Source: JAJPGZ01 sp038229295 (lineage in GTDB: Bacteria; Verrucomicrobiota; Verrucomicrobiia; Chthoniobacterales; UBA10450). Taken from it: a stretch of DNA of 64,000 nt. The DNA lies in contig JBBROO010000003.1 of assembly GCA_038229295.1 (NCBI GenBank), positions 1 through 64,000 on the forward strand, written 5' to 3'. Position 1 is the stretch's first letter. The number at the start of each line of letters is the position of its first letter. Shown here piece after piece: positions 16,158 to 25,082 of the stretch. A model generated the notes under the pieces. The model saw only the letters and a list, made by a program, of their open reading frames with translations. It was not told the DNA's origin and did not search any database. Made by a program: the position numbers and the translations under genes.

Positions 16158-17290
16158 ACGTCCTCGAGATTGGTCGTTTGGTTTCGCTGATCGAACTTTT
16201 GCATGACCGCGTCGGCGCCGGCGCGGGCGAGGCGAGATAGAAGATGTCGATCTTGCGCCGCATCGAGCAACGCCTTCGTTAGGCCGACTTCATCGCGCTC
16301 GGCTACGAGCACACCGCTCACGTCATTCTCAATCGCTTCCGGAATGCCACCGTGATTTGTGGCGAAGACGGGCAGACCGCTTGCCATCGCTTCGAGCATT
16401 GAATTGGGAACGCCTTCCTGATTTCCGTCGCGTCCCGTTTCGCTCGGATGCAGAAAAATGTGCGAGGCGTAAAAGATTTCGCGCAGTTGTTCCTGCGAAA
16501 TGAAACCAGTGAACGAAACCTGATTGTCGATCTTGAGCTGGCTCGTCAGCAAAACAAGCTCATCGAGTAGCGGACCTTCGCCGGCAATGGTGATTGTCGA
16601 TCTTGGATAACGCGCAGCGAATTTCGCTAACGCACGCAACGCTGTCGGCAGACCTTTTTTCTCGATCAAGCGGCACGCCTGGACAAAACGCCATTCGCCG
16701 TTTTCGAGAAACGCGCGTTCTTGAAAGGAAAATTCGCCTAACGGAATGCCGGTGCGCACGATGTCGATCTTGTCCGCAGCACAGCCAAGATCGACAATCG
16801 CCTTTCGCAACGATTCGGAGCGAACGAGCACGCGCTTCACTGCGGTCAGCATTTCCATCGTCGCGGTTCGATAGGCCGGTTTGTGCAGGTCGACCAAAAC
16901 ATCGGCGCCGTGAAATGAAACCACCGACGGTTTCGGCCAGGCTCGAATCAACGGCAGCAAATGCACCGCGATGTGACCGAAGTAAATGTGCAGCAGATCC
17001 GCGCGTGTTTTTTCCAACACGTGCAAAAGCGATTCCAGTTCGCCTTTTGAAATCTGCCACGGCTCGTCGCGAACTTGTTTGTGCCAGAAACGACGCAGAA
17101 AATGCGTCGGAGGTTTTCCGACCAAGTGAACGGCGGCAAACGGAAAGTCTTTTTCGTGTTCCCGCTTTTGCGCGATAACCAGCGGACGCACGCGCTCGAG
17201 CGCCGTGATCTGCCGGTAGATGTGCAACATCTCGGGCTTGAGAAAGGTCGCGCAATAGGAAGCGACAATTGGAGCAGAAGAAACGCTCAA
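16133..17290 (-). CDS. GT4-family glycosyltransferase
   Basis: A 385-residue GT-B retaining glycosyltransferase of the group 1 (GT4) family, resembling enzymes of exopolysaccharide assembly such as WcaL. It shows SFHGADVLV, the donor-site strand FVQACRLIEKKGLPTALRALAKF, GEGPLLDELVLL, and the ExxxxxxxE region HPSETGRDGNQEGVPNSMLEAMASGLPVFATNHGGIPE. Sugar and acceptor are unknown. The longest frame starts at TTG 17290 within a CAACGYY heptamer array; no better start is evident before residue ~20. Five AAGATCGACA copies lie inside, the densest cluster in the window (16245, 16525, 16595, 16762, 16787). Confidence 0.9.
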   Translation of the reverse strand: MSVSSAPIVASYCATFLKPEMLHIYRQITALERVRPLVIAQKREHEKDFPFAAVHLVGKPPTHFLRRFWHKQVRDEPWQISKGELESLLHVLEKTRADLLHIYFGHIAVHLLPLIRAWPKPSVVSFHGADVLVDLHKPAYRTATMEMLTAVKRVLVRSESLRKAIVDLGCAADKIDIVRTGIPLGEFSFQERAFLENGEWRFVQACRLIEKKGLPTALRALAKFAARYPRSTITIAGEGPLLDELVLLTSQLKIDNQVSFTGFISQEQLREIFYASHIFLHPSETGRDGNQEGVPNSMLEAMASGLPVFATNHGGIPEAIENDVSGVLVAERDEVGLTKALLDAAQDRHLLSRLARAGADAVMQKFDQRNQTTNLEDVYLRAMRS

Positions 17291-17321
17291 CGCTCAACGC
17301 TCAACGCTCAACGTCCAACTG
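17282..17321. repeat. CAACGYY heptamer array
   Basis: Five 7-bp units in a row (CAACGCT x4, CAACGTC) upstream of, and overlapping, the start of the GT4 gene. The initiating TTG at 17288-17290 is the reverse complement of a unit's CAA. Confidence 0.9.
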
Positions 17322-17338
17322 CAAACGTTTTCACGCCG

Positions 17339-17403
17339 CTGTAGTGGCGGCTGTCCTCAGCCGCAATACCAGATTTTGCGCGTGAGGACACACGCCTCTA
17401 CAG
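17339..17403. repeat. CTGTAG-bounded palindromic repeat
   Basis: A 65-bp element bounded by CTGTAG (17339) and CTACAG (17398-17403). Inside is GGCGGCTGTCCTCAGCCGC and a downstream GTGAGGACAC that pairs with part of it. It shares CTGTAGTGGCGG with the element at 842. It occupies the space between the GT4 start and the stop of the next minus-strand gene and may act as a terminator or a small non-autonomous element. Confidence 0.7.
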
Positions 17404-17407
17404 ATTT

Positions 17408-17692
17408 TTAGAAAAAGAATTCGAGAAACTTTATGCCGCGCCACTTCCCGTTTTCGTCGATGAGAAGACTGTCGCCGGAGCTGCCGTATTGCGCCGGCGC
17501 TTTCGGATTTAACATTTGTAAAACATTTCCGCCGCGCGCACCGCGCTGGAGTGCGCCCTGTTCCTCGCGGTGAGAGATCGGCGGAGGCGCCTGAGGTTTG
17601 ATCTGTTTTTTGGCCTTGGTCGTGGTGGTAAAAGTTTGGGCCGAAGCGGTCACCGTCAGCGCGAGCAAGATCGACATCGTCAATTTTTTCAT
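17408..17692 (-). CDS. Small secreted protein of unknown function
   Basis: A 94-residue protein with a signal peptide (MKKLTMSILLALTVTASAQ) and a short basic/Pro-rich mature region (KAKKQIKPQAPPPISHREE). It ends QYGSSGDSLLIDENGKWRGIKFLEFFF. The MSIL of the signal peptide comes from an AAGATCGACA copy (17667). No family is recognised. It is divergent from the kdsD-like gene. Confidence 0.65.
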   Translation of the reverse strand: MKKLTMSILLALTVTASAQTFTTTTKAKKQIKPQAPPPISHREEQGALQRGARGGNVLQMLNPKAPAQYGSSGDSLLIDENGKWRGIKFLEFFF

Positions 17693-17764
17693 GTTGTTTC
17701 TCGATAGGTTAAGGCGCGCAAATCCTTGCCGGCTCGAACGCCTGAGCGCACACTCCTATCAGCG

Positions 17765-18736
17765 ATGGATTACCTTGAGAAGGCCAAACGCGTCCTGGAC
17801 GTAGAAATTTTTGAGCTCAAGCGGCTGCGCGAACGGCTGGGGGAAAATTTCGGGCGCGCGGTGGAGCTGATCAAAGAGGCGGTCGATGCGCGCGGGAAGG
17901 TGGTCGTGCTCGGCGTCGGCAAATCCGGGAACATCGGGGCGAAAATCGCGGCCACGTTAACGAGCACCGGTTCGCCGGCCGTCGTGCTCGATTCGTTGAA
18001 CGCTTTGCATGGCGATCTTGGAATGGTGGCGGATGGCGATGTCGTTCTGGCGTTGAGCGCGAGCGGCGAGACTGATGAGTTGCTGCGGATTCTGCCGGCG
18101 ATCGCGCGATTCCAAGTGAAGATCATCGCGATTTGCGGCGACGCCGATTCGACGCTCGCGAAAAATTCCCACGTCTTTCTCGATGTGAATATCGAACAGG
18201 AAGCGTGCCCGCTGAATCTCGCGCCGACTTCGAGCACGACCGTCATGCTCGCTCTCGGCGACGCCATCGCGATGGTGTTGCTCGAAGCGCGCGGGTTCAA
18301 CAAGGAGGACTTCGCCAAATTTCATCCCGCCGGAATGGTCGGGCGCAGTTTGCTTATGCGCGTGCATCAAGTGATGCGGCCGCGCGATTCGATCGCCGTC
18401 GTCGCGACAGACGCGCCCATTCGCGAAGTGTTGAAAGCGATGACGTCGGTGCGCGCGGGCGCGGCCGTGGTGGTTGGGCAAGATCGACAACTAGCGGGAA
18501 TTTTCACGCATGGCGATTTCGCGCGCCATTTCCAGAGCGATCCAAAAATCGGCGAACGTCTCGTGGCCGATCTCATGACGTTGAATCCGGTGACGGTGCA
18601 CAAAGACAAACTCGCGGTCGAGGTTCTCAATCTTCTCGAACGCCATCGCATCGACGACTTGGTCGTGGTCGATGACGCCAAGGTGCCGGTCGGCCTGGTT
18701 GATTCGCAGGACCTCACGCGCTTGAAGTTGCTCTAG
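17765..18736 (+). CDS. kdsD: KpsF/GutQ-type arabinose-5-phosphate isomerase
   Basis: A 323-residue sugar-phosphate isomerase converting ribulose-5-phosphate to arabinose-5-phosphate, the first committed step to Kdo for lipopolysaccharide. The SIS domain (~35-170) contains VVVLGVGKSGNIGAKIAATLTSTGSPAVVLDSLNALHGDLGMVADGDVVLALSASGET. HPAGMVGRSLL precedes two CBS domains (~205-255 and ~270-323), standard for KpsF. ATG 17765 is chosen over an upstream in-frame start at 17726 because family proteins begin at this point. Motif 18480 encodes GQDRQL between the CBS strands. It presumably serves the outer-membrane LPS of this Gram-negative cell. Confidence 0.92.
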   Translation: MDYLEKAKRVLDVEIFELKRLRERLGENFGRAVELIKEAVDARGKVVVLGVGKSGNIGAKIAATLTSTGSPAVVLDSLNALHGDLGMVADGDVVLALSASGETDELLRILPAIARFQVKIIAICGDADSTLAKNSHVFLDVNIEQEACPLNLAPTSSTTVMLALGDAIAMVLLEARGFNKEDFAKFHPAGMVGRSLLMRVHQVMRPRDSIAVVATDAPIREVLKAMTSVRAGAAVVVGQDRQLAGIFTHGDFARHFQSDPKIGERLVADLMTLNPVTVHKDKLAVEVLNLLERHRIDDLVVVDDAKVPVGLVDSQDLTRLKLL

Positions 18737-18742
18737 CTGGTT

Positions 18743-18876
18743 TGTCATCCCGAGCCGCGAAGACGGCGAGGGACCTCACAAATGACGGACGATCACGCAT
18801 CGTACGTGGCGTGATCCACCATCGTGCGCGAGATCCTTCGCCTCCCGCTCAGGATGACAACGCGCTCAGGATGACA
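18743..18876. repeat. TGTCATCCCGAGC...GGATGACA interspersed repeat
   Basis: The element begins TGTCATCCCGAGCCGCGAAGACGGCGAGGGACCTCAC, holds an inner inverted repeat (GATCACGC...GCGTGATC) and ends with CTCAGGATGACA twice (18849-18859, 18865-18876). Its ends are inverted (TGTCATCC/GGATGACA). Similar elements are at 36568, 38437 and, as a half copy, 51944. No gene is seen in this 225-bp gap between kdsD and efp. Confidence 0.85.
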
Positions 18877-18961
18877 GCGCGAGTTGCGTTAACCATCTCC
18901 CTGAGTAAAATCGCCGCTCCCGTTTTCTACTTTCTACTTTAGCCTTTCTACTTTCTTCCCC

Positions 18962-19519
18962 ATGGCCGCCGCGAACGATCTCCGTAAAGGACAAGCCATA
19001 AAATACAATGGCAACACCGCCATTGTTCTCGAAGTGAATCATCGCACGCCGGGAAATCTGCGCGCGTTCGTTCAAGCCATCATCCGCTACATCAACACCG
19101 GCAAGAGCGCGGACGTGCGTTTCGGTTCCACCGACAAAGTCGAACTGGTCGATATCGAACGGAGAGATGTCGAATTCAGCTACAAGGATAATGATGGCTA
19201 TCATTTCATGGATCCAGAGACGTATGACACGGTCGATCTTCACGAGACGTTGCTCGGCGACGCCAAGGATTACCTCGTCGAAAATTTGAAGGTGCAGGTG
19301 CTCTATGCCGAAGGAAAAGCGGTGCAGGTGGAATTGCCACCATCGGTTAGTCTGAAAGTCATCGAGTCAGCCGAAGGTTTGCGCGGCGACACCGCGAGTA
19401 ACGTGACCAAGCCGGCCAAACTCGAATCCGGCAAGACGATCAATGTCCCGCTCTTCATCAAAGAAGGCGAGCTCATCAAGATCGACACCCGCACCGGCGC
19501 ATACATGGGTCGGGCGTGA
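18962..19519 (+). CDS. efp: Translation elongation factor P
   Basis: A 185-residue EF-P, which binds between P and E sites and rescues ribosomes stalled at polyproline. The three beta-barrel domains are complete: KOW-like N-domain (LRKGQAIKYNGNTAIVLEVNHRTPGNLRAF), OB domain and C-terminal LPPSVSLKVIESAEGLRGDTASNVTKPAKLESGKTINVPLFIKEGELIKIDTRTGAYMGR. The tip loop reads HRTPGNLRAF: the residue aligned with E. coli Lys34 is Asn (Asn32 here), so neither EpmA-type lysylation nor EarP-type Arg rhamnosylation fits directly. Several Pro-rich proteins in the window (44450, 48021, 61549 genes) would need it. Motif 19478 encodes KIDT in a naturally similar position. Confidence 0.96.
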   Translation: MAAANDLRKGQAIKYNGNTAIVLEVNHRTPGNLRAFVQAIIRYINTGKSADVRFGSTDKVELVDIERRDVEFSYKDNDGYHFMDPETYDTVDLHETLLGDAKDYLVENLKVQVLYAEGKAVQVELPPSVSLKVIESAEGLRGDTASNVTKPAKLESGKTINVPLFIKEGELIKIDTRTGAYMGRA

Positions 19520-19630
19520 TCGGCGCGAATTGTCTTTTCCAAATCCGCCGCGATCTGCGTAATCTCCGCACCTGTGGCGGACGGGCATCGAAGATCGACA
19601 TCGCATCATCGCCGGCGCAAGCCGCGCCAT

Positions 19631-20392
19631 GTGAAGGTCGTTCCCTACATTGTCCCGACGACGCGAAATCGTCCCGGGCCGGGCCCGATGATGGTGCCGA
19701 CGCGATGGGTAAAATTCTTCATCGCGCTTTTCTTTTTGCCGATCTGCATCGTGCTGACGCAAACATTCTTTACCGCGTTCGCGCGCGCGACGTTAACGCA
19801 ACGCCTCTGGGCCGCGCAGGAGTTTTGGTTCTTCTCGTTAGGCGCGGTGTTGTGGCTCATCGCCTTCTTCGGTTTACCACGGCCGGTGATTTTCTACGTC
19901 TTCGGGCATGAGCTCACGCACGCCCTCTGGGTTCTGTTAATGGGCGGACGCGTCAGCCGATTCAGCGTCGGCCGTGACGGCGGTCACGTCGTCACCAACC
20001 GCACCAATTTCTGGATCGCGCTCGCACCTTATTTTTTCCCGCTCTACAGCATCCTTGCTCTCGGCGTTTACGGCGGGCTCAGTCTTTTTTACAACGTGCA
20101 ACCGTACGGCCGGCTCCTTTACGCCGTCATCGGCGCGACCTGGGCTTTTCATCTCACCTTCACTTGCTGGATGATCCCGAAAAATCAAACCGACCTCACC
20201 GATCACGGCACGTTCTTTTCCCTCGTCGTTATCTACTTGATGAACGTCTTGCTGCTGAGCGTGCTTCTCATCACCGCTTCGCCGCAAATCACTTTCGGCG
20301 CGTTCGGCGCGGATCTCTTAACAAACATCGGCAACTTCTACGGCTGGATTAACGATCTCGTCGAGCGCTTCAAGCGCGGCGCGCAACATTAG
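19631..20392 (+). CDS. M50-like membrane metallopeptidase
   Basis: About 253 residues with roughly six hydrophobic segments. The motif HELTHALWVLLMGGRVSRFSV follows a hydrophobic helix, giving the HExxH zinc site of M50 site-2-type proteases embedded in the membrane; no clear second-ligand NPDG motif is obvious (NRTNFWIALAPYFFPLYS follows). The start is uncertain: GTG 19631 or ATG 19688 are reasonable, and the frame is open from GTG 19574, where a motif copy (19591) is included. The last 23 bp overlap the convergent treY. Function is unknown; a regulatory intramembrane protease or a relic fold is possible. Confidence 0.72.
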   Translation: MKVVPYIVPTTRNRPGPGPMMVPTRWVKFFIALFFLPICIVLTQTFFTAFARATLTQRLWAAQEFWFFSLGAVLWLIAFFGLPRPVIFYVFGHELTHALWVLLMGGRVSRFSVGRDGGHVVTNRTNFWIALAPYFFPLYSILALGVYGGLSLFYNVQPYGRLLYAVIGATWAFHLTFTCWMIPKNQTDLTDHGTFFSLVVIYLMNVLLLSVLLITASPQITFGAFGADLLTNIGNFYGWINDLVERFKRGAQH

Positions 20393-23222
20393 TAATTGCG
20401 GCAAAGGGCAAGGTCGACATCGCATCCGCGACTTTCAGTTGTCGATCTTGCGGAGCGATTTCCCGTGCCGTGAAAATGTCCCGGCCCTCTTCAAATGGAA
20501 GATCGACAATCGTGTCCTGCCACTTCTCGCCGGTCGGCGGGAACCCGACGCGCGATGAAAGTCGCGGCGCGATAACGACAATCCATTTGTCTTCGTAGAC
20601 ACGCGCAAAACAAACGCACGAGTCTCCGAACGTTCCGCTCGCATTGATCGGCAAATAATTTCCGCGCCGGAAAAGATCGACATGTTCATTTCGGAATTGC
20701 AGTACGCGTTGCGTCAAAAACATTTTGATGCGGCCATCCGGCCAGTTCTGCAAAAGCTCTTCCGGTTTGATTAGGCAAAGCGAGTCGAGCATCTCGCGGC
20801 GCCGTTTGTAATCGACCGGACGGCGATTGTCCGGATCGACGAGCGAGAAATCCCAAATCTCGTTGCCTTGATAAATGTCCGGCGCACCCGGCGAAGTTAG
20901 TTTAAGCAACGTTTGCGAAAGCGAATTGACCGCGCCAAATCGCGCGATGTCTTCGATCAGCGGGTACAAGATCGACAAGAACTTATTCTTCGGTGTCGGC
21001 TCAAGAATTTTCGCGATGAAGTCGTGCGTCGCGCCAAGCCACTCCTCGTTAGGTTGAATCCAGCTCGTATTCAGTTTCGCTTCGTTCAGCGCCTTGGTCA
21101 TGTAAGCCTGGATGCGCTCGATATAATCCGCCGAAATATTCTGGTCGGCCGCACCCGAGTGCGTGACCGGCCAGGTGCCAAGTAAAGTTTGGTAAAGAAG
21201 ATATTCCTCGTTCGAATCGGGAGCATCGACTTCGTCGATTCGCTTTTTGAAACGGCGATTCAACGCGCGCGCGCGCAGAATGAAACGTCGCCAAGCCGCC
21301 GGCATTTCGGAAATCGCGACCATGCGCGCGCGCACATCTTCACTCCGCTTCGTGTCGTGCGTCGAGGTGGTGAGCATGGTCGCCGGCCAATCGCGATGTC
21401 GATCTTGGTTGCGCTGGTGAAACGTCTCGATGCTCGATCCAAACTGCTGCGGCTCGGCGCCGACTTCATTCAAAGCCGCCAGGCGATTGAAAATGTAAAA
21501 CGCCGTGTCCTCGACGCCCTTGGCCATGATCGGGCCGGTGTATTGCTGGAATTTCAAAACGAAGTTGGTGTGCTCCTCCCGCGCCGGGTCATCGAGATTT
21601 TCCGGAAAACGAAAGAGCAAACTGTCGCGCAGAAAATTGAAAACCGATTCCTCGATTCCGGGATTACGCCGCTTGGCCGAGTTGATCGCGCGCTCAATCA
21701 CTTGTCGATCTTGCTCGTCCACCGGCCGGCCCGGTTCGACATAAGTCCGATAAACCGGGAAACACGCGATCGTTTCGCGGACTGCCAGCGTAAGCGCTTG
21801 CAAAGTGAAATCGCGAAACCAACGGTTCTGTTCCGAAAGTCGATCGGCCATATTGCCGAGCACGTTGACGTCGTTCGCCAGCGCGAGCCGCATCACTTGC
21901 AACTTCTTCGCGTAAACGAGGTGTCCAAAATGCAGCGAATGTCCGATGAAACGCCGGAATGTATTTGTGATCGCGGCTTCAGCGGATGAATCGACCAGCA
22001 ACTGCGTCAGTTGATTTGTGAAATCGTATCCGGTCGTTCCGTGGACCGGCCAATCGCGGCGCAATGGTTCAGTGCCAGTCAGAATTTTTTCGACAGCCAT
22101 GTAGATGGCGCGGCCGTCGTTAGGCAACGGCAGATTTAACGCGTCGGCGCAACGCCGCTGAAGCTTCTCGAAATATTCCCGCGGCAGATAGAGACCGTCC
22201 GGATGATCGATCCGTAAACCGGTGACCGCGCCGACGCGCACAAGATCGACAAGTAACTTGTGCGTCTCTTCGAAAACTTCCGGCACTTCCTGCCGAATGG
22301 CGGCGAGATCGTTCACGTCGAAGAACCGCCGGTAATTAATTTCCTCGGCTGCGACGCGCCAGAAGGCGAGCCGGTACGATTGCGCGTTTAACAATTCATC
22401 GAGCGCATCGAAACTGCGGGCGTCGCCGGGCTTCCCGTTGATTTGCGCGAGCGCCTGGTCGATCGCCTGTTGCACCGGCGGCGCTTCCTGACAACGCCGC
22501 TCCAATCGCCGCTTGATGATTTCCTTTTCGCGAGCGCGTTCCGCGATTTTTTCCGGATCGGTCTCGGTGCGGCGCGGCAAATATTCCAGCGCGGTCAGAA
22601 TGCTTTGGAACTCGGCATAAAAATCTTCGTCTTGGTGCGGCTCGAGATTTTGCAGCGCGATTTCGAGAACGTAGCGATACGTGCCGGGCGCGATCGGCAA
22701 CTCGTGGTTGTAGTAGCAAAGATAAAAACTTCCCGCGTCGAAACGGACTTTTAATTCACCACGTTCGAGCACGCGTCCGTATTGATCCCCGAGAATCGGC
22801 AACAAGACTTTGTCGTGCAGATCGGATTTGATCGGCCGCCAATCGATGTCGAAAAATTTCGCATGGGCCGAGCTCGGACCGTTTTCCAAAACATCTTGCC
22901 ACCATTGATTGAGGGGCTCGCCGATGCCCATGTGGTTCGGCACGAAGTCGAGCACCTGTCCCATCTCGTGCGCATGCAACTCCGCAACCCAGGCATCGTA
23001 TTCATCGCGCGAACCGATCGCCGCGTTCAGTTTGTTGTGATCAGTGATGTCGTAGCCGTGCAAACTTTCGGCGCGGGCTTGGAAATACGGGGACGCGTAG
23101 GCGTCGCTCACCCCGAGCTTGCGCAAATACGGAACGAGCTCGCGCGCCTGCGCGAACGTGAACTGCCGATTGAATTGCAATCGGTAGGTGCAAGTGGGGA
23201 TGCGTGGATGCTTGGTGTTCAC
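20370..23222 (-). CDS. treY: Malto-oligosyltrehalose synthase
   Basis: About 950 residues, GH13 enzyme that converts the reducing end of maltodextrins to a trehalose unit, the first step of the TreY-TreZ pathway. It starts TCTYRLQFNRQFTFAQARELVPYLRKLGVSDAYASPYFQAR and shows HGYDITDHNKLNAAIG, VLDFVPNHMG, GLRIDHPDGL (catalytic-site region), TGYDFTNQL and STHDTKRSEDVRARM. The ending TLLKLTSPGAPDIYQGNEIWDFSLVDPDNRRPVDYKRR is typical. No treZ is in the window. GTG 23222 is the preferred start; a TTG at 23270 would add 16 residues read from heptamer repeats. Six motif copies lie inside (20499, 20673, 20968, 21397, 21703, 22242); 20440 is near its 3' end. Confidence 0.95.
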   Translation of the reverse strand: MNTKHPRIPTCTYRLQFNRQFTFAQARELVPYLRKLGVSDAYASPYFQARAESLHGYDITDHNKLNAAIGSRDEYDAWVAELHAHEMGQVLDFVPNHMGIGEPLNQWWQDVLENGPSSAHAKFFDIDWRPIKSDLHDKVLLPILGDQYGRVLERGELKVRFDAGSFYLCYYNHELPIAPGTYRYVLEIALQNLEPHQDEDFYAEFQSILTALEYLPRRTETDPEKIAERAREKEIIKRRLERRCQEAPPVQQAIDQALAQINGKPGDARSFDALDELLNAQSYRLAFWRVAAEEINYRRFFDVNDLAAIRQEVPEVFEETHKLLVDLVRVGAVTGLRIDHPDGLYLPREYFEKLQRRCADALNLPLPNDGRAIYMAVEKILTGTEPLRRDWPVHGTTGYDFTNQLTQLLVDSSAEAAITNTFRRFIGHSLHFGHLVYAKKLQVMRLALANDVNVLGNMADRLSEQNRWFRDFTLQALTLAVRETIACFPVYRTYVEPGRPVDEQDRQVIERAINSAKRRNPGIEESVFNFLRDSLLFRFPENLDDPAREEHTNFVLKFQQYTGPIMAKGVEDTAFYIFNRLAALNEVGAEPQQFGSSIETFHQRNQDRHRDWPATMLTTSTHDTKRSEDVRARMVAISEMPAAWRRFILRARALNRRFKKRIDEVDAPDSNEEYLLYQTLLGTWPVTHSGAADQNISADYIERIQAYMTKALNEAKLNTSWIQPNEEWLGATHDFIAKILEPTPKNKFLSILYPLIEDIARFGAVNSLSQTLLKLTSPGAPDIYQGNEIWDFSLVDPDNRRPVDYKRRREMLDSLCLIKPEELLQNWPDGRIKMFLTQRVLQFRNEHVDLFRRGNYLPINASGTFGDSCVCFARVYEDKWIVVIAPRLSSRVGFPPTGEKWQDTIVDLPFEEGRDIFTAREIAPQDRQLKVADAMSTLPFAAITNVARRA

Positions 23223-23247
23223 AGCGCCTTCGATGATCGCGAAAGAA

Positions 23248-23354
23248 AACGTCCAACGCTCGACGCCCAACGTCCAACGCCCAATGGAAGAATCTTACAC
23301 TCGCACCGCGCCCTCATTTAACGTTGAACGTTGAGCGTTGGGCGTTGAGCGTTT
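23248..23354. repeat. CAACGYY heptamer repeats, inverted arrays
   Basis: Left array 23248-23284 (CAACGCT, CGACGCC, CAACGTC, CAACGCC) and right inverted array 23320-23354 (TTGAACG, TTGAGCG, TTGGGCG, TTGAGCG) flank a 35-bp spacer between the treY start and the argS stop. A long imperfect hairpin can form. Confidence 0.85.
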
Positions 23355-23358
23355 TCTG

Positions 23359-25065
23359 TTACATCTTCTCCGGCACTTTAATGCCTAACAAATCGAGGCC
23401 GCATTGCAAAACGCGACCGGTCAGTTCGGAAATGGCCAGACGGGAGCCGCGCGCCGGCTCGTCCGATTTCAGAACCGGACATGCTTCGTAAAAACTGTGG
23501 AAGCTGTTTGCCAGCTCGAACAAATACGTCGCCAGAATGTTCGGACGAAAATCGTTTAGCACTTGTGGGACGATCTCGGCGAACTGGCATAATCGCTTTG
23601 CCAGATTGATCTCGGCGGTGTCCGCGAGAACCAACATGTCGATCTTGGGTCCAACCTCGCCGGCTTTGCGGAAGATCGAGCGCACGCGGACGTAAGCGTT
23701 TTGCAAATACGGCGCGGTGTTTCCCTGCAACGACAACATGCGGTCCCACGAAAACACGTAATCAGTCATGCGGTATTGCGAGAGATCGGCGTACTTGACC
23801 GCGCCGATGCCGATCGTTTGTGCGATGTCGATCTTGTCCGCGTCGCTCAAATCCGGATTCTTTTCTTCGACGATCTTGCGCGCGCGCTCGACCGCTTCAT
23901 CGAGCACATCGCGCAACGGCACGTTGTCGCCCGAGCGCGTCTTCATCAATTTGCGGTCTTCGCCCAAAATATTCCCGAACGGAATGTGCCGGAAGTCCGC
24001 CTTGCGTCCTTCACGCCGCGCGATCTCGAAAATTTGTTTGAAGTGCAAGGTCTGCGGCGCGCCGACGACATACCAGGCCGTGTCGCGCTTCAAATCGTCG
24101 ATGCGGTAATCGACCGTCGCGATGTCGCTGGTGGCGTAATTGAAGCCGCCATCTTTCTTGCGAATGATGGCCGGCTTGTCCCCGAGCTCGGGAATATCAC
24201 GGAAGAAAACGCAGACCGCGCCCTCGCTCATTTCGGCGATGTCGGATTTGAGCAGACGCTCAACGATGGCAGACAAGCGATCGTTGTAGAAACTTTCGCC
24301 GCGCTGGATGTCGTAATGAATGTCGAGAATTTCGTAGGCGCTCTCGAACTCTTTCATCGACAGATCGACGCACTCTTTCCAGATCGAAAAATTTTCCGCA
24401 TCGCCCGATTGCAGCTTTACCAGTTCAGCGCGGCAGGCATCACGCACCGTGGGATCAGATATCGATCTTTCATTCGTCTCTTTGTAAAGGCGAACGAGCT
24501 CGGCGATCGGATCGCGCTCGAGTGCTTGTCGATCTAACAAATTTTTCCAGCCCCAAATGACCATGCCGAACTGCGTGCCCCAATCGCCGATGTGATTATC
24601 GCGAATGACATCGTGGCCGAGAAACGATGCGATGCGCGCGAGCGCGTCACCGAGAACGGTGCTGCGAATGTGACCGACGTGCATCGGCTTGGCCACATTG
24701 GGTGAACCGAAGTCGATCACGATCTTGCGCGGAGATGTCGATCTTGCCACGCCGAGGCGATCGTCGCGCAAAATCTCGATGGCTTGTTTCGCGATCGCAT
24801 CGGGACGCAAAGTGAAATTGATAAAGCCAGCGCCGGCGACGGTCGGCTTTTCCGAAATAAGATCGACATCGAGATGCGCGATGATTTTCTCCGCGACCTT
24901 GCGCGGATTTTCGCCCAGCTGTTTTCCCAGAATGAGCGCGGCGTTGGTTTGGTAATCGCCGAAGCGCGCATCGGTCGCCGGCGTGATCTCGCCGGCGTTC
25001 GTTAGGCCGGCGGCGGCGAGAGCGTCAGACAGTTTTCTCCCGAGAAGGGATTGCAACGTTTCCAT
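23359..25065 (-). CDS. argS: Arginyl-tRNA synthetase
   Basis: A 568-residue class I synthetase charging tRNA-Arg. It has an N-terminal Add-1 tRNA-binding domain (~1-105), GSPNVAKPMHVGHIRSTVLGDAL (HIGH motif), NHIGDWGTQFGMVI, YVVGAPQTLHFKQIF and, at the KMSKS position, DRKLMKTRSGDNVPL, which is the family's usual degenerate form. The C-terminal helical anticodon domain (RMLSLQGNTAPYLQNAYVRVRSI...) is complete. It follows ptsN by 17 bp on the same strand. Motif copies at 23637 (KIDM), 23826 (DKIDIA), 24736 (in ARST) and 24859 (VDLIS), plus a hybrid motif at 24527, all lie in non-catalytic positions. Confidence 0.97.
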   Translation of the reverse strand: METLQSLLGRKLSDALAAAGLTNAGEITPATDARFGDYQTNAALILGKQLGENPRKVAEKIIAHLDVDLISEKPTVAGAGFINFTLRPDAIAKQAIEILRDDRLGVARSTSPRKIVIDFGSPNVAKPMHVGHIRSTVLGDALARIASFLGHDVIRDNHIGDWGTQFGMVIWGWKNLLDRQALERDPIAELVRLYKETNERSISDPTVRDACRAELVKLQSGDAENFSIWKECVDLSMKEFESAYEILDIHYDIQRGESFYNDRLSAIVERLLKSDIAEMSEGAVCVFFRDIPELGDKPAIIRKKDGGFNYATSDIATVDYRIDDLKRDTAWYVVGAPQTLHFKQIFEIARREGRKADFRHIPFGNILGEDRKLMKTRSGDNVPLRDVLDEAVERARKIVEEKNPDLSDADKIDIAQTIGIGAVKYADLSQYRMTDYVFSWDRMLSLQGNTAPYLQNAYVRVRSIFRKAGEVGPKIDMLVLADTAEINLAKRLCQFAEIVPQVLNDFRPNILATYLFELANSFHSFYEACPVLKSDEPARGSRLAISELTGRVLQCGLDLLGIKVPEKM

Positions 25066-25082
25066 GGCTGGCGCGAAGGCCG

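Noticed and set aside
17282..17321. Short regular repeats as a CRISPR array
   Set aside because: Units are 7 bp with no spacers, and no cas genes are present.
20913..21989. Open frames opposite treY
   Set aside because: Compositional shadows; the minus-strand frame has full TreY homology across the region.
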